Source of the DNA: Dipylidium caninum | Lineage: Eukaryota > Platyhelminthes > Cestoda > Cyclophyllidea > Dipylidiidae | DNA: 64,000 bases | Reading direction: 5' to 3' | Assembly (NCBI GenBank): GCA_017562135.1 | Contig: QEYB01000158.1 | Coordinates: 62,001 to 126,000 of the forward strand | Shown: in pieces, positions 46,681-57,087 of the stretch | How the letters are laid out: every line of letters begins with the position of its first letter | Numbering within the stretch: the stretch's first letter is position 1 | Translations under genes and position numbers: made by a program | Notes under the pieces: generated by a model | Database searches by the model: none | Told to the model about the DNA's origin: nothing | What the model saw: the letters and a program-made list of their open reading frames with translations, nothing else

Positions 46681-48056
46681 GGCCGAGAAGAATTAACTCT
46701 CCTCTCTGAGTTGAAGGTCGAGCAGTGAGTCACTGGCGTTCGAACCGGATTTTACTACGCCATACATCCAAGGCCGCGTGCGTGTGTGTTTTTGTGTGTG
46801 TGACCTACTAATGAGTGTTGGATCACACGCTGTCACGTCGCCTTTGACAAGGCCTCAATGCGACCTTGGGCAGCGCGCGGCACCAGGTCACTGCGAATAA
46901 TGCTCCACGCCTACACACTCCACACTCTGCCAATGCAACCTCGTGGCAGAGAGCCATTCTAGTCTTGTGCTGAGGGCGAGCAATTTGAGAGCCATTCGTT
47001 GCGTTGGACACCCGCTATCCTCGCCACGCGACGAAGTGCTTGGTCGGCAATCTCACTCTCTTCTCTCTTCCTTGTTGCAGTATGGGAAACGTCACCCAAG
47101 TTGAGCACGACAATCCCTGCGCTGGCTTCACCGTCTGCAGGATTGTGTTCGAAATCACCAAGCTGCGAGCCCTTTGGCGATCGCGGCATGGGAGGGGAAT
47201 TCTTGCGCACTCCTGATCAACGTCTTCAGGCGCAGCAAAACACACGATTCCACGTTCACCAATCAGCGCGAGCCTCGATTGCGATTGGTCAAACACTCCC
47301 CGCCAGCGCAAAATTCACCCTTGACTGTGTTGAATGAAAATAAGGGTAGTCAAGAAGTGAAGAAGCAACACCACGCAATTGTGCGCTATTAGCCACTGTC
47401 ACCTGTCTCACAGCCGTCTAAGCTGTGTGGACTCCGCCCGTTGTGTGGAGGCGATGAGGAAGAGAGGGGAAGTAGGAGGTAGGAGGTAGGAAGTAGGTGG
47501 AATGCCACACCATCCAACGAATGGCCGTCATCTCAACCACATTCGTCATGCGGGACAGCGTTAAGGCAACGTGGTATCCAGTGAGAGTGGGTGATCTCAG
47601 GCGTTGGCGTCAACACGGCCAAGCAAACACGTGGCCGACAATGCTAAGCAGCTTGAGATGGCGCGTATTTGGCACCTAGTTTATTCTATGGCCGTAGTGT
47701 CAACGTCTGGCATAGTGTCGTAAGGACGTAGACAAAGGAGAATGTGGACAGATTTGAGTGGAGCACAGAGCACCTCGTCATCTTCTACAAATTCCAAGTG
47801 AATATGGACACGAATGCAGAACCAAGGAGTTTTCATTCGACAACCAAGGGAATTCGTCTCCACCCTCTTCGTTTCACCACCTCCCTCACTCGCCCTCTGA
47901 CCGGAGTCATGCACTCATTTGCTCTCATCCTCAAAGGTCACCTTCCCATTGGCTGTCAAACGCTCCTCGAATCACCACGTCCATTCATCGAATGTTGGCG
48001 ACCATTTAAGCGCCGGCCACTTTTGTCTGCTCTCATTGTTCGCCACAGACGGTGCG

Positions 48057-48636
48057 ATGGCCTACTCGAGGGATCTGCTCACCACTGACTTGCGGCGATT
48101 GTCGACATTGTCAAAACTACCTATCCTGTCTACACATGACTCCACACGACCGACATGAGGACGCGGAGCACCACGGGCGGTGTCCGTTCTGCCTCGATGA
48201 TTCGGAGGACTGGAGCAGCGATGAGGAGACGCCCACCGATATTCTCGCCTCCATAGCCGACTACGGGTACGAGGACGAGGGCTACGGCTACAGCGAAGAC
48301 GACGACATGGAGGAAGAGGAAGAGGAGGTGGATGTGGATGTGGATGTGGAGTTGGAGGTGGAGGAAGGAGATACCGGCCAAATCACTGAGGCAGGCCTGC
48401 GCGATTTTGTAACATACGTGGAAATACTGCTTCACAGGATATTGGCAATGCAGCGCTTGCTGCTTCAACGCCTGCGTGAAAGAACACCTGCCTCGCGAGT
48501 GGAGGTGACTCGCCTCTACGCAGACTGCGTGAACCTCGTCGCCTTCACACGGAGAAATGTGAAGGCTCTGAGAAGGACCATCATCAAATTTTATAGACAA
48601 AGAAGGGGGAGACGGGCAGGCCAGACGACGGAGTAG
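48057..48636 (+). CDS. Type 2 array gene, forward copy in unit 1
   Basis: From the ATG at 48,057 the frame breaks at an extra A in TCAAAACTA (about 48,112) relative to the inverted copy. From the internal ATG at 48,136 it is open for 166 codons to the TAG at 48,634. Features in order: a Cys/His-containing start (HGRCPFCLDDSEDW), a Tyr/Glu/Asp-rich stretch (DYGYEDEGYGYSEDDDMEEE), a VDVDVD repeat, then a conserved helical part (MQRLLLQRLRERT, RLYADCVNLVAFT) and a basic tail (KFYRQRRGRRAG). A short AT-rich TTTAAG box lies 54 bp before the first ATG. No intron is needed. I do not recognise the family. The basic tail and acidic half recall chromatin or nucleic-acid binding proteins, but no function can be assigned. 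Confidence 0.55.
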
Positions 48637-49225
48637 GCGAGGAAAGATGCCTTCATGGGCCATCGTCACCTCCTTCTGGCACATGCCACGGATTTGGCCT
48701 CTGTTCCCGCCCCGCCTCGCCCTGCCCCGCCGCGCCCCGCCCCGCCCCTCCTGCTTCTGCTCCTGCTTTGTCCCATCCTTCTCGCCTCCTCCCCCGCACC
48801 CGCACCCGCACCCCTCACCCGCACCCGCCTTCGCCACCGCCACTGCCACCGCCACCGCTCCACAGCCTCCTCCTACTCCTCCTCCTCCTCCCCCTCCTCC
48901 CCCCCTCAAGTTGTGCCCGTTTTTTATGCCGCCCACCCCGCGGCCTGTCAATTGTAGCACCAAGTGTTCCGTAAAGATACATTGTTGAGAGGAGCATCTT
49001 CGCAAGGCATGCGTGGGTGTGCGTGAGGCGTTGAAACGAGGTGGCGGTGTGGAGGAAGTGACGAGGGAGGAGAGGAAATGCGTGAAGTGGTGGTCAAAGT
49101 GACTGCCCACGAGATGGACAGGTAGGAAAGCAACTCGGGAGGCTGTGCTCGCGCCGCAGAATGTCAACTGTCATGGAAGAGAGGTGCAGTAACTGGCAGC
49201 ACTGGCCGCCACTGTTTTCGGCACA

Positions 49226-49480
49226 ATGGGTCCTCTGGAAGGGGATGGCGGAAGGGTTGATGGACCTCACCACATCGCATGGGAAGGAGTTGAGTCTCCG
49301 TGGCCTAAGAATGATCTGGCCGTGCTCCACGCCTCCCCTCACTGGTGGGCAGAGAGCGGAAGGATGCGCGAAGACGCTGTCTACCACACCGTGCGGGCCA
49401 TTGCATCGTGCGATTGCCTCCATACCCGCCCTCGGACACACACGGCCTTTCTGAGATGCTTCAAGGGCCTCCTCATGTAG
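49226..49480 (+). other. Conserved open stretch next to the palindrome centre
   Basis: An 84-codon frame (starting MGPLEGDGGRVDGPHH) is exactly repeated on the inverted arm at 51,189-50,935 (-). A second frame of 97 codons (49,161-49,454) and an antisense frame are also open, so conservation between arms does not show which is coding. The noisy copy at 60,772-61,032 breaks all of them. Confidence 0.25.
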
Positions 49481-49559
49481 TCTGACCTCTTAAAGCAAAA
49501 ACACTCGCACACGTGGTTATCATCGCGTAGAGAGTGGCTGAGTTCAGGCGAGCAGGCAG

Positions 49560-50855
49560 AGGGACGTCAGGGCGAAAACAGTCGCTACATGTTTTTGCGT
49601 TGTCGGCGGGAGGATGAGGTGGGGGGAAGGCGATGGCCGAGAAGAAGTAACTGTCCCCTCTGAGTTAGCGGGCGGGCAGGGAGTCGGTGGCGTTGTAAAC
49701 GGATTGTACAACGCCATACTCCCAACAAACACTGCACAGTGTTGCGGATATGCCCAGTCTCTGATGGAGAGTGGAGTCTCTCCGTCCTTCTCGACCTCGT
49801 CCATCTGCCCAGATTAGAACGCCACCCTGCCACGAGGACAGAGTAGAGAGGAGAGCGCGAGATTTCCCACCAAAACTTCGCAGCATGGTGGGGATAGCGA
49901 GTGTCCGATGCAGTGAATTGCTCCTAATATATTCGCCCTCACCGCAAGAGTGAAATGTCACTCTGCCTCGAGGGTGGAGGATATTTCGCGGTGACCTGGA
50001 GCCTCTCGTTGCCGAAAGTGGCACTTAGGCCTTGTCACAATCGCAGTGACAGCGTGTAACTGAGGTCGGATTAGCAGGTCACACATTGACACACACTCAC
50101 GCACGCAGCCTCGGGTTAAAGCGTTGGTTAATATCCGTTTGCAGCGCCGCTGACTCACTGCTCGACCTTCAACCCAGAGGGGACACTTAATTCTTCTCCC
50201 CCCCCACGACATCCTCCCTCCGACATCGCAAGACACGTAGCGATTATTTTCGCCCAGACGACAATCTTTCTACTCGCCTCCCCTCTGATAACGAGGTGTG
50301 TGTGAGTGTATTTGCGTTGAGAGGCCACACTGCATGAGTGTGATGATCCATGTGGCTTGTGTTTGGTTTGGAGGAGCGTCTAGCACCGAGATTAGCCTTC
50401 GAGATGAGGGGGTTGTTGTGCCATAAATGGTTTGACCTTTTCGGCACTCCCCCGACTCTCTGTGATCTGCTGCGAGAACGGAATGCTCCCAAATGCAGGC
50501 TGACTGGTGCCGCGAAAGTGGCGGTGAGCATCGAAACAGGATTGCCTCTCCCCTCGTCTGTCTCATTCGCCATTCCCCACCTTCTCCTCTTTCCGCCTAC
50601 TTTGGAGGTGATTTTCCAATCAAACTCCTCCCCACCACACCACCACCGCCACGGCACCTGCCCGCGGTTACCCCAACGCACGAATTGGAACGCTCACAAC
50701 GAATTTCCCCCCCCCCCCACACTCCTCCCCGCACACACCTACGTTCCCCAATGACTGACGAGCGATGTGTGTGTGTATGTGTGTGTTACGGGGTGTTGAC
50801 AACGAGTGCACAGACGTTTCCGTTTGAAAAGACGGCCCCACACGCGCCGGTGAGC
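49560..50855. repeat. Spacer at the centre of palindrome unit 1
   Basis: The two arms are separated here. The spacer is not unique sequence. 49,600-50,030 resembles the forward-arm stretch around 46,650-47,000 (GGCGATGGCCGAGAAGAA, then CTCTGAGTT), and 50,030-50,760 resembles the reverse complement of 46,180-46,850 (for instance ACGAGGTGTGTGTGAGTGTA at about 50,290 and 53,932). The spacer therefore looks like an older, smaller palindrome of the same material. No gene is supported in it. Confidence 0.6.
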
Positions 50856-51819
50856 CTGCCTGCTCGCCTGAACTCAGCCACTCTCTACGCGATGATAACC
50901 ACGTGTGCGAGTGTTTTTGCTTTAAGAGGTCAGACTACATGAGGAGGCCCTTGAAGCATCTCAGAAAGGCCGTGTGTGTCCGAGGGCGGGTATGGAGGCA
51001 ATCGCACGATGCAATGGCCCGCACGGTGTGGTAGACAGCGTCTTCGCGCATCCTTCCGCTCTCTGCCCACCAGTGAGGGGAGGCGTGGAGCACGGCCAGA
51101 TCATTCTTAGGCCACGGAGACTCAACTCCTTCCCATGCGATGTGGTGAGGTCCATCAACCCTTCCGCCATCCCCTTCCAGAGGACCCATTGTGCCGAAAA
51201 CAGTGGCGGCCAGTGCTGCCAGTTACTGCACCTCTCTTCCATGACAGTTGACATTCTGCGGCGCGAGCACAGCCTCCCGAGTTGCTTTTCCTACCTGTCC
51301 ATCTCGTGGGCAGTCACTTTGACCACCACTTCATGCATTTCCTCTCCTCCCTCGTCACTTCCTCCACACCGCCACCTCGTTTCAACGCCTCACGCACACC
51401 CACGCATGCCTTGCGAAGATGCTCCTCTCAACAATGTATCTTTACGGAACACTTGGTGCTACAATTGACAGGCCGCGGGGTGGGCGGCATAAAAACGGGC
51501 ACAACTTGAGGGGGGGAGGGGGAGGAGGAGGAGGAGTAGGAGGAGGCTGTGGAGCGGTGGCGGTGGCAGTGGCGGTGGCGAAGGCGGGTGCGGGTGAGGG
51601 GTGCGGGTGCGGGTGCGGGGGAGGAGGCGAGAAGGATGGACAAAGCAGGAGCAGAAGCAGGAGGGGCGGGGCGGGGCAGGCGAGGCGCGGCAGGGCGAGG
51701 CGGGGGCGGGAACAGAGGCCAAATCCGTGGCATGTGCCAGAAGGAGGTGACGATGGCCCATGAAGGCATCTTTCCTCGCCTACTCCGTCGTCTGGCCTGC
51801 CCGTCTCCCCCTTCTTTGT

Positions 51820-52365
51820 CTATAAAATTTGATGATGGTCCTTTCTCAGAGCCTTCACATTTCTCCGTGTGAAGGCGACGAGGTTCACGCAGTCTGCGTA
51901 GAGGCGAGTCACCTCCACTCGCGAGGCAGGTGTTCTTTCACGCAGGCGTTGAAGCAGCAAGCGCTGCATTGCCAATATCCTGTGAAGCAGTATTTCCACG
52001 TATGTTACAAAATCGCGCAGGCCTGCCTCAGTGATTTGGCCGGTATCTCCTTCCTCCACCTCCACCTCCACATCCACATCCACATCCACATCCACCTCCT
52101 CTTCCTCTTCCTCCATGTCGTCGTCTTCGCTGTAGCCGTAGCCCTCGTCCTCGTACCCGTAGTCGGCTATGGAGGCGAGAATATCGGTGGGCGTCTCCTC
52201 ATCGCTGCTCCAGTCCTCCGAATCATCGAGGCAGAACGGACACCGCCCGTGGTGCTCCGCGTCCTCATGTCGGTCGTGTGGAGTCATGTGTAGACAGGAT
52301 AGGTAGTTTGACAATGTCGACAATCGCCGCAAGTCAGTGGTGAGCAGATCCCTCGAGTAGGCCAT
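51820..52365 (-). CDS. Type 2 array gene, inverted copy in unit 1 (most complete N terminus)
   Basis: Read on the minus strand from the ATG at 52,365, this copy is open for 181 codons. It begins MAYSRDLLTTDLRRLSTLSN and joins directly to the Cys-containing, acidic and helical parts seen in the forward copy. It has a longer VDVD/VEVE stretch. Near the end one extra A (GAGAAAGGAC against GAGAAGGAC) shifts the frame, so it ends ALRKDHHQIL instead of the basic tail of the forward copy. The frame also extends upstream of this ATG without a stop for about 100 codons (to 52,677), but that part overlaps the presumed promoter, so I prefer the ATG at 52,365. Function unknown. Confidence 0.6.
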   Translation of the reverse strand: MAYSRDLLTTDLRRLSTLSNYLSCLHMTPHDRHEDAEHHGRCPFCLDDSEDWSSDEETPTDILASIADYGYEDEGYGYSEDDDMEEEEEEVDVDVDVDVEVEVEEGDTGQITEAGLRDFVTYVEILLHRILAMQRLLLQRLRERTPASRVEVTRLYADCVNLVAFTRRNVKALRKDHHQIL

Positions 52366-54563
52366 CGCACCGTCTGTGGCGAACAATGAGAGCAGACAAA
52401 AGTGGCCGGCGTTTAAATGGTCGCCAACATTCGATGAATGGACGTGGTGATTCGAGGAGCGTTTGACAGCCAATGGGAAGGTGACCTTGAGGATGAGAGC
52501 AAATGAGTGCATGACTCCGGTCAGAGGGCGAGTGAGGGAGGTGGTGAAACGAAGAGGGTGGAGACGAATTCCCTTGGTTGTCGAATGAAAACTCCTTGGT
52601 TCTGCATTCGTGTCCATATTCACTTGGAATTTGTAGAAGATGACGAGGTGCTCTGTGCTCCACTCAAATCTGTCCACATTCTCCTTTGTCTACGTCCTTA
52701 CGACACTATGCCAGACGTTGACACTACGGCCGTAGAATAAACTAGGTGCCAAATACGCGCCATCTCGAGCTGCTTAGCATTGTCGGCCACGTGTTTGCTT
52801 GGCCGTGTTGACGCCAACGCCTGAGATCACCCCACTCTTACTGGATACCACGTTGCCTTAACGCTGTCCCGCATGACGAATGTGGTTGAGATGACGGCCA
52901 TTCGTTGGATGGTGTGGCATTCCACCTACTTCCTACCTCCTACCTCCTACTTCCCCTCTCTTTCCTCATCGCCTCCACACAACGGGCGGAGTCCACACAG
53001 CTTAGACGGCTGTGAGACAGGTGACAGTGGCTAATAGCGCACAATTGCGTGGTGTTGCTTCTTCACTTCTTGACTACCCTTATTTTTCATTCAACACAGT
53101 CAAGGGTGAATTTTGCGCTGGCGGGGAGTGTTTGACCAATCGCAATCGAGGCTCGCGCTGATTGGTGAACGTGGAATCGTGTGTTTGCTGCGCCTGAAGA
53201 CGTTGATCAGGAGTGCGCAAGAATTCCCTCCCATGCCGCGATCGCCAAAGGGCTCGCAGCTTGGTGATTTCGAACACAATCCTGCAGACGGTGAAGCCAG
53301 CGCAGGGATTGTCGTGCTCAACTTGGGGTGACGTTTCCCATACTGCAACAAGGAAGAGAGAAGAGAGTGAGATTGCCGACCAAGCACTTCGTCGCGTGGC
53401 GAGGATAGCGGGTGTCCAACGCAACGAATGGCTCTCTCAAATTGCTCGCCCTCAGCACAAGACTAGAATGGCTCTCTGCCACGAGGTTGCATTGGCAGAG
53501 TGTGGAGTGTGTAGGCGTGGAGCATTATTCGCAGTGACCTGGTGCCGCGCGCTGCCCAAGGTCGCATTGAGGCCTTGTCAAAGGCGACGTGACAGCGTGT
53601 GATCCAACACTCATTAGTAGGTCACACACACAAAAACACACACGCACGCGGCCTTGGATGTATGGCGTAGTAAAATCCGGTTCGAACGCCAGTGACTCAC
53701 TGCTCGACCTTCAACTCAGAGAGGAGAGTTAATTCTTCTCGGCCATCGCCATCGCCATCGCCAAGGCCACCGCATCAGCCACCGCCACCGCCACCGTCAC
53801 CGTCACCGTCACCGTCACCGCCTCCACCCATCCCAGCCCCCCTCCGACATCGCAACACACGTAGCGATTATTCCGAACTGACGACCCTCTCTCTGCTCGC
53901 CTCTCCCCCGCCCCCCTCTACGCGATGATAACGAGGTGTGTGTGAGTGTATTTGCGTTGAGAGGCCACACTGCATGAGTGCGATAATCTATGTGGGGCTC
54001 CTGCTGGGTTTGGAGGAGCGACGGCACCGAGAAAGCAACCGAGATGACTCCGTTGTGATGCACGGCTTAGAAAGAGATTGACCTGTTGTTTGGCCTGTTA
54101 AGCTCTCCTCCGACTCTCTGTGATCTGCCGCGAGAACGCTTTGCTCCCAACTGCAGATTCACTAGTGCCGACAATCGGCGGTGAGCATGGAAACAGGACT
54201 GCGTCTGTCCTTTGTCTGTCTCATTCGCCATTCCCCACATTTTTCATCATTCCCGTCTACTTTGGAGGTGGTATTCGTCGAGAGGTGCGAGGGAGTCGGT
54301 GTTCTCGACCTTCAACGTACCATTTCCAAACAAACAATTTTCGCCTCCCAATCCCCCGCCCCCAAAAAACCCAACCCACCCCACTCCAACCGCCCCACCA
54401 CACCCCAGCTACGTTTCCCACTGACAATTCATGTCGCTTTGGGTTGCGTGAGCGATGAAGTGGAGTTGGCGAGAATGGACCTACGAGGGTAAGGAATACA
54501 GGCCAACACGGACGAAGGTAGAATGAAAAGGAGGTAGGTGGAAGGTGGAGTAGATGAATTGGT

Positions 54564-55042
54564 TTATTCTTTCGATGGGAGGCGCAGTGGACGGGGCAGA
54601 GATTGGCGCGGGAGAGGGGGGGGGGAGTGAGGTGAGAGGGTACGGCGATGGTCAGGCCACCGGGGAGAATGCCGCGAGTGTCTGCGTGCGTGATGCGTGG
54701 GCTCGCGTGCGGTCGAGGGACTCCTCCTCCTCCTCCTGGTGAGGTGCAAGTGAGGCTGATGGACGAGGTGGCGAGCGGCTTGCACTATCGCCGTTCGAAT
54801 AGTCGGCGGGTTCTGCGATCGCACAAATTCCTCCACGTACCGTTCGATGTAGGCTGTAGTCGCTTTCCTCAGATTGAACAAGAGCAGTCTTTTCTGAAGA
54901 CTCTTCGTCGCTCTCATCTTCCCATCCACCAGCCTGACAATGCGCACGGCCCTCCACGTAGGTTTTCCTCATCAGTGGCGAAGGTGTCATCGCCAGTGCT
55001 GCTGCTTTCGTTGGCAGACGAATTGTCTTCCGCTTGAGCAGA
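54564..55042 (-). pseudogene. Probable third member of the array gene family, broken
   Basis: On the minus strand an ATG at about 55,042 starts a Ser/Asp/Glu-rich peptide (MSAQAEDNSSANESSSTGDD) that stops after about 43 codons. A second frame then reads GRAHCQAGGWEDESDEESS, similar to GRCPFCLDDSEDWSSDEE of type 2, and a third reads a helical stretch with FVRSQNPP. The parts are in the order expected for the family but in different frames. The forward arms keep only the last part of this gene (for example 56,945-57,020), so it has been deleted there. Confidence 0.4.
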
Positions 55043-55318
55043 CATTCTTGGGCGATGCTGCTGCCAATCGTGTTGCTAGCGTGTAATGCGTCAACAAGGT
55101 GACCCGATGTTGTTGTCATCCCAAGGTCGCCCTCTCATTGGCGCTTGGACGTCTGACGTCTCACCACCATCCATCGAATACCAGCCACCCCCTCCCTGAA
55201 CGCCGGCCATTTTAGTTTGCTGTCATAGTTTCGCCACCGACGGTACGTGCGGACATCCCGGCCTCCCACAACGTGACGGCAAACTGGAAATATCTACTAA
55301 GTAGCGAAGTGAAGGCAA

Positions 55319-55747
55319 ATGGCCGCTCTGGTAAGAGATCCTTTTGGTTCACATATTCCTTGGCCCCAGGATGTCGACACTGAGGACCCCACCATGTCGT
55401 TATCATCCTCCCATGTTACGGATAACTCGACAAGCTCGGATGACGCGTCCACGTCGAATGACTCTTCCACAGGCGACAAGGACGAGAATGACGAAATTGG
55501 CGAGATGACTGAGAATAACTTGTACGACGTTATAGTATTCCTCGACTCGTTTGTTCAGAGAATCGTCGACATGCAGCGCTTGATGCTTCTCTTCCTGCAT
55601 GCCCGAACGGTTGGCTGTCGAGCGGAGGTGAATCGTCTCTACGCAGACGGCGTGTATCTCGTCGACTTCACAATGAAAATTTTGAAGGCTCTGAAAAGGA
55701 GCGCCACTAAATTTGGCAGAGAAGAGAGGAAGAAAGCAGCCAGGTGA
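55319..55747 (+). CDS. Type 1 array gene, intact copy
   Basis: 142 codons without a break. The N-terminal half is acidic and Ser/Thr-rich (SSHVTDNSTSSDDASTSNDS). The C-terminal half matches type 2: an MQRL motif, RT, R.EV.RLYAD.V.LV.FT, KAL.R, KF and a basic end. About half the residues of the last 60 agree between types, which shows the plus frame is under protein-level constraint or was until recently. No cysteines occur in the N-terminal part, unlike type 2. It has no introns, and a CATTTTAG box lies about 115 bp upstream. Family unrecognised. Confidence 0.6.
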   Translation: MAALVRDPFGSHIPWPQDVDTEDPTMSLSSSHVTDNSTSSDDASTSNDSSTGDKDENDEIGEMTENNLYDVIVFLDSFVQRIVDMQRLMLLFLHARTVGCRAEVNRLYADGVYLVDFTMKILKALKRSATKFGREERKKAAR

Positions 55748-57019
55748 ACCGGTTGCAATAGGTGGAGACACCACAACCGCAACGTTCGACTCACCCTCGG
55801 ACAAGCAGCCGTCTAAGTCGAATGAATTGACAATTGTCTGACACAAACGTTCGCTCTTTTGCCGGTCAAAAGTCTGTCTTTTTAAACCCAATTTCATGAA
55901 TTGACGATTAACTGGGAGAGGGTTTCCTCTGTTATTCTGGTAAACTCTGTACTTTACCTCCAGTTGCATGTAAATAATCATTGTGAGGAGAAGGGATTTT
56001 GGATGGTGTGGAAGTGTGTGTGTGGGTGTGCGTGAGGCGTTGAAATGAGGGCGGCGACGTGGAAGAACTGGCGAGCGAGGAGAGGAAATGCACGAAATGG
56101 TGGGCAAAGTGACTGCCCACGAGATGGACAGGAAGGCAGCAAAACGGGAGACAGTCTGAGCAGCGCTCCCGTCGTGTGGCGCTACCCTCACACTGCGTCC
56201 CCAGACAACGTGGCAATTCCTCCCTTCAATGCCGATGTCTGACGCTGTCGCATTCAGCGGTGCCAAATTCGCGCCTCCCCATGTCACAAAACAGCGGCGA
56301 AGACGCGACGGCCAGTGCTCGTCGGGTCACGACCCTCAACAAAGCTTTCGACTAATCGCTTAGTGCACGCCAGCCACTCGGTCTCTGTGGCCAAACCCCG
56401 AGTCACCGGAAGAGGTGTGCTCCGCAGGGAGGATCAGAGGCCCCGCCGACCACCTGCTCGTGTGGCGCGGTCTGTTCACACGGAAACGCGTGTGCAGACG
56501 TAGTGGACACCTCGTAGCACGCGTGTTCACTTCCTTCACATGTACTCATCTGTCTGCTCAGGTTCTCGCGTCACGTTGGTTGGGGAAAGTAGCTGACAAC
56601 GCAAATACAGTCACTACCTCGCTCTGCAGGAAGCGGGAGGGCAATGCTACTGATGCCCAATGAGTAGATTAATCGCCTTGACTTAATTCACTGCATAAGC
56701 ACCGAGATTTAGCATAATTCCTTCTGCTTCGCTCGAGTCTCCTAACACCTAATCGACTCAACTGCGTCAGCGTTCAGCTCTCACTCACGCCTTTTTCGTC
56801 CACACCGTCAACTGCGCCCTGCGGGCAGACAACCACTCGCGCGTCCACCAGGAAAATGTTCCTGAACGCACACCCACACAGCATGATTTCCACGGCGCTT
56901 TTCTCAACATTCCGGCGCAACAGTCGTGATAGAGTGGATGGGGCGTCTTCCGACTATTCGAACGGCGATAGTGCAAGCCGCTCGCCACCTCGTCCATCCG
57001 CCTCACTTGCACCTCACCA

Positions 57020-57087
57020 GGAGGAGGAGGAGGAGGAGGAGGAGGAGGAGGAGGAGGAGGAGGAGGAGGAGGAGGAGGGAGGAGGAG
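57020..57087 (+). repeat. GGA trinucleotide tract, unit 2
   Basis: About 22 repeats, longer than at the matching site in unit 1 (about 12). In different frames it would encode poly-Glu, poly-Arg or poly-Gly, so long open frames across it carry no information. Confidence 0.8.

Larger units (their letters stand above)
43500..49559 (+). repeat. Forward arm of array unit 1
   Basis: The part 45,600-49,559 is repeated as a reverse complement at 50,856-55,100. Positions pair with an almost constant coordinate sum (100,415 near the centre to about 100,427 at 45,935/54,492), so the arms are collinear with very few indels. The part from about 43,715 onward is repeated directly from about 55,106 at an offset of about 11,390-11,400. 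Inside the arm, the type 1 region (43,500-44,780) and the type 2 region (47,744-49,150) are themselves related: upstream sequence, gene and the downstream TGACTGCCCACGAGATGGAC stretch come in the same order. The unit was therefore built by earlier duplications. Confidence 0.9.
50856..55105 (-). repeat. Inverted arm of array unit 1
   Basis: Reverse complement of 45,600-49,559, nearly identical base for base. At its outer end it carries about 330 bp (54,770-55,100) that the forward arms have largely lost, and it then stops abruptly where the next forward unit starts near 55,106. The inverted arm thus lacks a counterpart of 43,500-45,600. Confidence 0.9.

Noticed and set aside
48130..49167. Open frame of 345 codons on the minus strand across the type 2 gene
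   Set aside because: It is antisense to the type 2 gene. Between types 1 and 2 the plus-strand protein agrees better (RLYAD.V.LV.FT, KAL.R) than the minus-strand one, and the frame runs through C-rich and GGA-like repeats.
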